From Takifugu bimaculatus (Eukaryota; Chordata; Actinopteri; Tetraodontiformes; Tetraodontidae), in the NCBI GenBank assembly GCA_004026145.2, contig CP034995.1:8629887-8693886 (forward strand): DNA of 64,000 nt, read 5' to 3'. The translations under genes were made by a program, and so were the position numbers. Below, piece after piece: positions 57,401-64,000 of the stretch; position 1 is the stretch's first letter, and every line of letters begins with the position of its first letter. The notes under the pieces are model-generated. The model was given only the letters and a program-made list of their open reading frames with translations. It did not search any database and had not been told where the DNA came from.

Positions 57401-57489
57401 TTGCTGAAGTGCTACAGGTGCGACCTCTTCCTCAACACGATGTCTCAGGAGCCTCCCTGCAGATGGGTCTAGATCTGTCAGAGTCCTGA
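54414..57489 (+). CDS. trmo: tRNA methyltransferase O (TsaA/TrmO family)
   Basis: TRMO uses S-adenosylmethionine to methylate N6 of t6A at position 37 of certain tRNAs, forming m6t6A next to the anticodon. Exons: 54414-54502, 54682-54830, 55131-55305, 56023-56180, 56262-56819, 57218-57489. All phases agree; 466 residues, human 441. A short N-terminal coiled-coil segment (NIDKVNQQVSVMRKEIKNLR) is followed by the catalytic TrmO beta-barrel domain, about residues 80-215: VPIGYISSCFSVKNATPRQP, NNPEHSLFGLEHYSHIW, the AdoMet/fold signature STRSPHRPNALGLTLAKL, and GTPVLDVKPYIPEYD. The middle is poorly conserved. The C-terminal domain (EVRFTPNAE, ADPRSVYRR, AHVTCWFGDGFAEV) matches the vertebrate protein. 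A possible CTCF motif lies in the third intron (55811-55823). The gene is next to hemgn as in human. Confidence 0.95.
55811..55823 (-). promoter_or_regulatory. CTCF-like motif in trmo intron 3
   Basis: CGCCCCCTAGTGT matches the reverse CTCF core at 12 of 13 positions. Confidence 0.3.
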
Positions 57490-58113
57490 GAATTTATGTG
57501 TTCTCATCTGTCAAATGCGATTTTTGTGTTTGACCTTCTAGCATTTTTAAAGATCGATGATATAAATTGGAATATATTTTAAATGTTGTTCATCTTAAAG
57601 ATTTAATATCAACTGTATGTAGTTATAGTAGCATTTTAATTTAGTTTCAGTAATTTGCACATTTATTGATATACGTTTGATCAAGAGTTTTTCTTCCCTG
57701 GTGGTGTTTCTCTGAAGCAAATTATAGCTTTACTGGTCTACAAAAATGTTGAAATACTTGGTTGTATTCATATACTCTTACATTAAAATACATCATTTCC
57801 ACCATCAAGTGCTCTTCATTTTGACCAAACCAAACTAATTATGGATGAGTAGATACTGGACTTTTGTTTTGGATCAGTTGTCTTTTTTTGAGTGCAAGAT
57901 TAAAGTTCATTCGAATGCATCAAAAATAGATAAAAAATAAATCGAAATGTAAAAATAAATGTAGTTTTCATACAGTTTCACGCACCAAAATAAACTATCG
58001 TTGCCTCAAACCCAACTGTGCAGTACCAACATCTTCCCTTAAGAGGGCGACAGTCTGTGAATTAAGGCATTTAACGCCCGCGTAATCCCTGAACCACAGA
58101 AGAAGAAAAGCCA
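57490..58113 (+). other. trmo 3' untranslated region
   Basis: AT-rich, no exon seen. AATAAA at 57936-57941 is the first canonical signal after the stop. The spag5 promoter starts directly to the right. Confidence 0.5.
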
Positions 58114-58144
58114 CCAATCAGAGGAGTGACATTTGTGTTTTGAA
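58114..58144 (+). promoter_or_regulatory. CCAAT box plus CHR-like element of the spag5 promoter
   Basis: CCAATCAGA at 58114-58122 fits NF-Y, and TTTGAA at 58139-58144 is the cell cycle homology region bound by MuvB/DREAM. Their spacing of about 20-25 bases is the arrangement known from G2/M genes such as cyclin B and CDC20. A non-coding first exon ends at the strong donor 58236/58237. This agrees with a mitotic product for the gene. Confidence 0.6.
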
Positions 58145-58600
58145 TGAAACGCGGTTGATGGAAGCTCAAAGTTAAAAGTGATTATCTTCTCATTTTTGGA
58201 AATAACTTGTTATAACTGACTAGAAACTATTGTGGGGTAAGTGTCCCCTCTATTCTTCCTCAGTAGACCACCTTGTAAAATAGGTTCACGTCATTAATTT
58301 AACGCTGGTTATAATTTGAGTCAATATAGCTCCGAATGTGCATTACGATATTTATGACGTATATAATTTTGTTTGCTTTTTCATTTTGTTGGGCTGCATT
58401 ATTAGATAATTGAAACTATCGACATGAATGTGCTCCGGAATTAGCGCTGATAAATGTACAAATTAGGTTTTCCTGTCAGAACCCGCTATCCGAACAGCGT
58501 AGTTAGCCGAAGCGCATATCTTGTGTTTACATAATCTCAGTGTAATAACTCTAAAAGTAACAAACTATCTGTATTTACAGTTGCACGTTACTCCGTGGAA

Positions 58601-61600
58601 ATGTCCTCCAGGATGTCAAGTTCCAGTGGGGACGCCTTTGTAAGACTTGCATCTTGTGTACGTAGAGAAGTGAGCAGTAAGTGATCTAAACATTGGTTAC
58701 TTGTGTTGATGCAGCCTTTAGGCAGAGATGGAGTCCGGACCCCCTTCAGGAGTCTGGAAAATGAAGCGATGCCAACTCAGTGGTCCAAACCCAAACCTGT
58801 GCTCGGTGCAGATGTCAATCTGATGAAGGTTAGTGAGGTGATCATATCTGGCAATGTGCCTGTTCGTAACATCCTGTGTGACACCTTTTATCATTTATTC
58901 TAATCACCAGGGAAACATGCCTTTGTCTGACCCAGAGTCTTTTTTAACCAACAAAGAAATACCAACAAGTGGCTGCCAATACTGATTTGAAAAATGCTGA
59001 GATGGACCTTTGAATGTGGAGATGTCACATATAAATCCTTCATCAGTGCTGGCGGGGAGGTTGAGATTAGAGACTTTTCATTATTGGCAGAAGCGAGTTT
59101 AATGTTGCCCCTGGATCAAGGAATGAACAACACTTGCGAGGCGGAAGATGTGGACAACTCTGGCTGTATGATAGATCAGTCATGCTGTGCTGACCATGTA
59201 GATCACCCTTATCACAACCCGGAGATGAAAGATGCTCTGCTCGTTGCTGACAAAGCAAGTGAAATCTCTAGCTCTCCAAAAGATTTGGGAAAATTGAAAG
59301 ACGAAAGTGCCACAGAAGATTTTGCCCGATGTAACTTGGAAATCTCTCGTCTGCGATGGTGGTGGAGTACAAATTTCGGACATGACTACGATCCAGGATG
59401 AGATAGTTCCCAAGCCACACCTGCTGTTTTCTCCACATTTAGAACGCAGCAGCTTAAATACAGTAAATTTGTCTGTTCTCAATCAACAATATGAAGTGGA
59501 ACCTGTAGATCATCCCTACTGTGGTACAACCCATGATGCTGTTCCATCCAGTTCCTCTGCAAACGAAAGTGTTTTCGAAGAACGTTCCAGAAGGGTGAAC
59601 GACATCACCTACAAATCCTTTAACTGCACCGGAGGTGAGATTCAGATTTCCGATGTGGCTACACTTGAGTCCGAGACTGTTCCTCTACCAGCTGGACAAA
59701 CTTCAGCCTGGAGTGAGTCGTGCATTTATGGAGCTGATCCAAGCATATCCACCACGGTACAAGATGTTCACAACCTTAGTGAACATTTAGATCATCCATA
59801 CTGTAATATCGAAGCGGATCCATCTCCCTTGATTGACAGCTGCGTTCTTACTCATCAAACTCTTCCTGATGTCCCTGATGCTCCCGAAGAGGCGTACCGT
59901 AACAGCCCTGATTTATCAGGTGACCTGACTAAAAATCAAGCTTGTGTTAAATCGGTGCCTTTAAAGAGCTCTGGAAATGAGACCGAAGAGTCAGATGATA
60001 TTCTGTTTACTCAGAAAGGTTCTGCTTGGCTGGAGGACCAGGTTCTCATCGTCCCAGGGTCTGGATTACAACATTATAAATCCTGCCAACAAAAAGGATC
60101 AAAATGGAGAAAACTCCGACGGATTGAGCAACAAAAACACTGACGTGTTCGATCCAGAACCTTCCGAACTCTCTAAACCTTCGCAGCCTCATAAATCCTG
60201 TAAACATTCGGTTCATAAAGCCTGTAACTCTCCAATGCTAGAAAAGGACACTGTGTTGTATCCATCACATCCTGAAGCAGAGTCATCTGGCTGCAGTCAG
60301 GATGCGGCGTCGGAGGGTAGTTCCATGCCTGTAGAAGAAAATCGGAAGTATATATCTGAGGAGCACGTGGACATCGGACCCCAACAAACCAGCGAAGCAA
60401 AAGACAGCGCTATTGGAGCATCAGCAAATGCTGCAGGTCTCTGTAGCTCTGCAGAAAAACCTGAGGCAGAAATCATCTCTGATGTTTTAAAGGTGCTGTC
60501 AGAGTGCCCCTCGGTGGCTTCAGCGCTGCAGCTGGGACAGCTCAGTCCTGTTGTGAGGAGAGCCTCTGTGTTTTTATTAGAGGCTAAAAACGCTCCATCC
60601 GTGGACCAGTTTTTGACTGATGACTCTGCCCTCGAGGCTGACAAGAGCCTACTGGCAAATGTTAACGTCAACCCTGCAGGATTATGGGCCGAGCAGCTGA
60701 TGAGCCCGATGCCACATCCCCTGCTCAACTCTACAGCGGTAGCTGGCCAGTGCCAGCCAAGCCTGGTCACCTGAACCGGTGCAGAAAGTGGCCCAGAAGC
60801 CACAGGTGCAGAATCCAGTTGTGGACGCTCCTTTGATTCCAGACGGCCCTCTTCAACAGCAGCTTCGACAGATGGCAGAATTCCTGCTTTTAGCGTCGGG
60901 AAAGATCAACCTTGGTCCTGGTTCTGCCACTGCACCACTTCTTCCTCCTGCCTGTCTCCGTAGTCCCGAAAACTCAAGCAACTCCAGTTGGATCCCACAG
61001 CATCTGCGTGGGCACCAGTCCTGTGAAATATAAGAACACAGCGTCAACACATCTGGCCAGTTTGAGAGAAAGAGGGATTTCTCTGTGGTGGATACCTGCA
61101 CTCTGACTGACCCACTCCTGTGGAAGTAGGTGTCATCTCTGGATTACCTACCTCATCAAGTATTTGACCCATTATCGTGAGATAACTCACCTGTATCTTC
61201 TTAAAACTTTTGTTTCTGTGCTGTCAGTGTACCACCCGGAAGTCTGGAGAGTCTTCCCAGAGAAGAGCTGGAGCAGAGGTTGAGGTCCAGCATGATCATG
61301 GTGGAGGCACTTGTTCAGCAGCTGGCAACAGCCAGAGCGTCTGTGTGCCCTGCCGGCCCTGCACCTTCGGACCTCAGAGAGAAACTAGTGCAGACGGACC
61401 ACACTGAACTCAGTCAGGTGAACACACGGTGTATATTCCTGCTTTTGTCTGTGGTCATCCGTTGATGTTGCAAGGTCAATTGTGTCTCTGTTAATGGCTT
61501 ATTTATTTTTATGTAGACAACAATGCACAGAGACCTGTACTTGGAGGCTCTGAGACGGATTGGTGAGCTGGAGTTGGATGGGAGGTCCTTACAGAACCTC

Positions 61601-63938
61601 ACCGTCTGTATGGAGGACATGAAAGTCACAATGGTGCGAACATTATTTACAATTGTTTAGATGAATTTCTCTTCAGTGGTAAAATCTTTGCCCATAATCA
61701 CAATGAATGTGTGTGTCTCCGTCCCAACAGACCTCTCTGACCTGTGACACAGAAGCTGCGCTCACGAGCATGAAGCAAATCGAAGATGTTTCCAGAGAAG
61801 ATCATCAAAACCTGGTTACACACGTGTGTGAACGCGTCTAAATCCCGTGATGGCGCCGTGCCTTTGTGAGATTATGGTCTAATCGTGGAATGGTGTGGGT
61901 TTTTTTCCTTTGTTGTTTAGTACGGTCAGATGAGGTCCCTGTTTGAGCGAACGAAACAGGTGCACATGGCAATGATGGAGAAGGCCAAAGGAGTTACTTC
62001 AGCAAAGGGATGACATGAGGATGCAGATGGAGGAAGCTTTCAGAGCCAAGGAGGCGGTAAGTGCTGAGGCAAACCTGCTTAGTTGTTTATCTCTGTTATT
62101 AGGGAAACATTGCCCTCCTTATGTTGCTAATTTTATTTAGCATATGTTTGGTCTGATGGAAAATGTTAACAGGGTCTGTTCCTTTTTAGTTCATTGTTAA
62201 TTTGCAGCATGTTTTCTAGTATTAGCATTGATTTCTGAAGTTGTGGCTTCTGTTTTTAGGCTTTTGGTGTGATGGAGCAACTGAGGACACACTGTGCCAA
62301 AGAAATCTCTGAGCTGGAGAGGAATTTGGGCTCTCAGCAAGAACTGTCTGCTGCCCTAGATCAGACTCACCCAGAGCTGGTAACAGATCAGGGAGACACA
62401 GAGGAGCTCTGTTTATCCAGCAAACAGTGCTCCTGTAATCATTTTCCATCTTTGAACCAAATATCCGACCAAATACCCGAACAACATTAATAATGTGGGT
62501 TGGATATTTGGAATTGTGTAAAAAGTGAATCGATGAGAAGAAGATTAAAATATTATGGTCCATTTACGTTAAAAGTCTCCTGAGCAGCAAAGCTATAACA
62601 TGAATATCTGGAGGATGAGTTAAGTTTAGCAGGTCACAGTTCGATCAAGGGTTTAAGCTAGGTTTGAAAGAGAAATTTAAAGTGGTCTCCTTTCCTCCTC
62701 CAGGTTGCATTAAACCAAGACTACAACGACACACTGAATTCTGCTTCGGACGTTTTGTCTGAAACCATGAAGGAACAGGCCGGTTTGACGGAAGAAGTAG
62801 GTTCGGCTCTTGTTCATTTGTGTAAATTCAACTGTGGCGATTGTGAGCAGGATGGTTTCTTATCCTTTGGCAGCTCTGCAGAGTCAGGGGCCTTCTGCAG
62901 AAGGCGGTCCCCATGCTCCAGCAGCTGAACGAGAAGGCGGCCGCCGCTCTGAAAGAGCGGGACGAGTGCGCGTTGGCAAGAGATCAAGCTGTGGAAGACA
63001 GAGAGCAGGTCCCGCGGCATCCTGGAACTGTGACCTGATGGTGCCTGGATAATTAGTGAAATTAACTACAGTTCTGCTTGACAGATGGAAGACGAACTCA
63101 ACCAGGACTAATTTGAGTCTTCAAAGTGCCAGAGAACAGATCGGTGATTTGAATCTGCAGGTGACAATTTTGACATCAGGTAAAAAAACAAAACAAAAAC
63201 TAAACTTGAAACATAAACAAAGACTTTCTTCCATTTTCTAAGATGTATGAATTTAATGTAAATTTTCTATGAAAAATTTTCTTTGTAGAGATGGGAGTTC
63301 TGCGCCAGAAGCTAAATGAAAGGGAGGAGGAGCGGGGTCAGCTGGAGAGGAAGGCCACAGAGCTGTCGGCCACCGTTTCGTCCACTCTGGCGTCCTATGC
63401 CTTCCTGGAGCAGGCGCTCGCCGCAGAGACGACAAAGTAACCAACCCTTAGAGTTCACGCATTTCCTATAACAACACAAGTCGCTACTTTTCGAAGGACA
63501 AAACTTTTTAAACACACAGATTATTAAACGTTTCTGTGTTCAGGTTGCAGCAGTCATGGAAGGACATACAGGAGGCCAAAGAAAGAGCAAACCAGTAAGA
63601 ATTAGTGAGAAGACTTGTTGGCAGTCGGTTTTATTTTTTTTAGAATGTAAAAAACAAGCTTGCATTTGATATCTTTATATCACATGCTGATGTACTTTGA
63701 GAAGCATTTAATGCTGCCATGCATTTGTGCTAATGCTAACTAATGTGTGTTGGCTGATTCCAGGTTGGAGACATCACTGGTTCAGTCAGAGCAGCGTGTG
63801 TGTGAGTTAAGTGGAGCTCTGGCTCAGAGAGAGGAGCAGCTCGGTCAGCTGCAGACCCTCTGGCAGTCTCAGAACACAGAGATCCAGCAGCTCCGCGATG
63901 TTTGCACACAACTCAGTGGCGTCCGGGAGATGAACGAG
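58601..63938 (+). CDS. spag5: Astrin-like mitotic spindle protein, 5' two thirds (runs off the window, several frame breaks)
   Basis: Astrin (SPAG5) with SKAP stabilises kinetochore-microtubule attachment and restrains separase. Exons: 58601-58639, 58715-58828, 58911-61125 (2.2 kb), 61228-61417, 61517-61633, 61731-61823, 61921-62056, 62260-62379, 62704-62796, 62874-63008, 63085-63179, 63289-63436, 63544-63594, 63764-63938; an untranslated exon precedes and more follow. Identification rests on DGVRTPFRSLENEA near the start; REELEQRLRSSMIMVEALV, like human RHDLEDNLLSSLVILEVLS; QTDHTELSQ, like QTDTSHSG; and the long coiled coil with ALKERD and TELSATVSSTLAS. The N-terminal part carries three repeats (separate entry). 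The frame is broken by about nine single-base shifts: near 58955-58970, 59009-59011, 59320-59323, 60057-60059, 60745-60746, 60965-60967, 61025-61035, 61990-61991 and 63105-63106. All but the one near 61030 are of the extra-base type. Splice sites are all intact, so sequence error is likelier than decay. In a genome database this gene may be called a pseudogene or low quality. Confidence 0.75.
59021..59804 (+). repeat. spag5: Three-copy protein repeat in the astrin N-terminal region
   Basis: Units at 59021-59215, 59328-59522 and 59601-59804. Each opens with D[VI]T[YW]KS[FL], continues with GG(E/G)(V/I)(Q/E)I.D after a Cys or Ala region, and closes with (V/L)DHPY(C/H). From opening to closing the units are 65, 65 and 68 codons. 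The bases have diverged, so this is an old protein-level repeat. Unit 2 is in another frame from unit 1 because of the break at 59320. I do not know this motif from any named domain. Confidence 0.8.
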
Positions 63939-64000
63939 GTTGGTGTCTGAAACTGAAATCAGTGTTTAGTTCAAGATGAGTCCATCATTTTAGGTGTTGC

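Noticed and set aside
58911..63179. Programmed +1 ribosomal frameshifting in spag5
   Set aside because: So many shifts without a shared slippery sequence or stop context are not compatible with known vertebrate recoding. Homopolymer insertions in the sequence explain them better.

Overview
The window is vertebrate nuclear DNA, almost certainly from a ray-finned (teleost) fish. Genes are split by GT-AG introns, many only 70-150 bp long. The coding exons match vertebrate families I recognise, CA/GT microsatellites are frequent, and one intron carries a piece of the L2-type repeat common in teleosts. No bacterial, viral or CRISPR feature was seen. Species cannot be named; the compactness (nine genes in 64 kb) would suit a percomorph, but that is a guess.

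Layout from left to right: the 3' end of an ABCG2-type transporter (+, 1-319); pkd2, polycystin-2 (-, 6895-1659), tail to tail with abcg2; g3bp2, stress-granule protein (+, 10633-13569); uso1/p115, Golgi tether (+, 17173-25809); coro2a, coronin (+, 27554-42690, with a 10.2 kb first intron); anp32b, acidic LRR histone chaperone (-, 49504-45621), tail to tail with coro2a; hemgn, hemogen (+, 51745-53178); trmo, tRNA N6-methyladenosine methyltransferase (+, 54414-57489); and the first 15 exons of an astrin-like gene, spag5 (+, 58601 to beyond the window). I reconstructed nearly every coding exon by hand from splice signals, reading frame and intron phase; exon coordinates are in the gene entries.

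From memory of the human map, abcg2-pkd2 and g3bp2-uso1 correspond to 4q21-q22, coro2a-anp32b-hemgn-trmo corresponds to 9q22.33, and SPAG5 is on 17q. The window would therefore span the join of two conserved gene blocks, between uso1 and coro2a (about 25.8-27.5 kb), plus a second change before spag5. The genes are unrelated in function; there is no operon-like system here.

The most notable points are as follows. (1) Otherwise well-preserved coding exons contain single-base frame breaks, nearly all of the one-extra-base type in short homopolymers, proven by intron phase in pkd2, uso1 and spag5 and densest in spag5. An insertion-biased assembly is likeliest, decay of spag5 is possible. (2) The astrin-like protein carries three copies of a 65-68 residue repeat I do not recognise. 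(3) The fish hemogen has an AT-hook-like motif, GATA sites upstream and either a 70-76 nt mini-intron or a frameshift. (4) In-frame cassette or microexons occur in g3bp2 (60 nt) and uso1 (12 and 21 nt). (5) Several promoters show motif grammars that fit the gene's role, for example CCAAT plus CHR at spag5.
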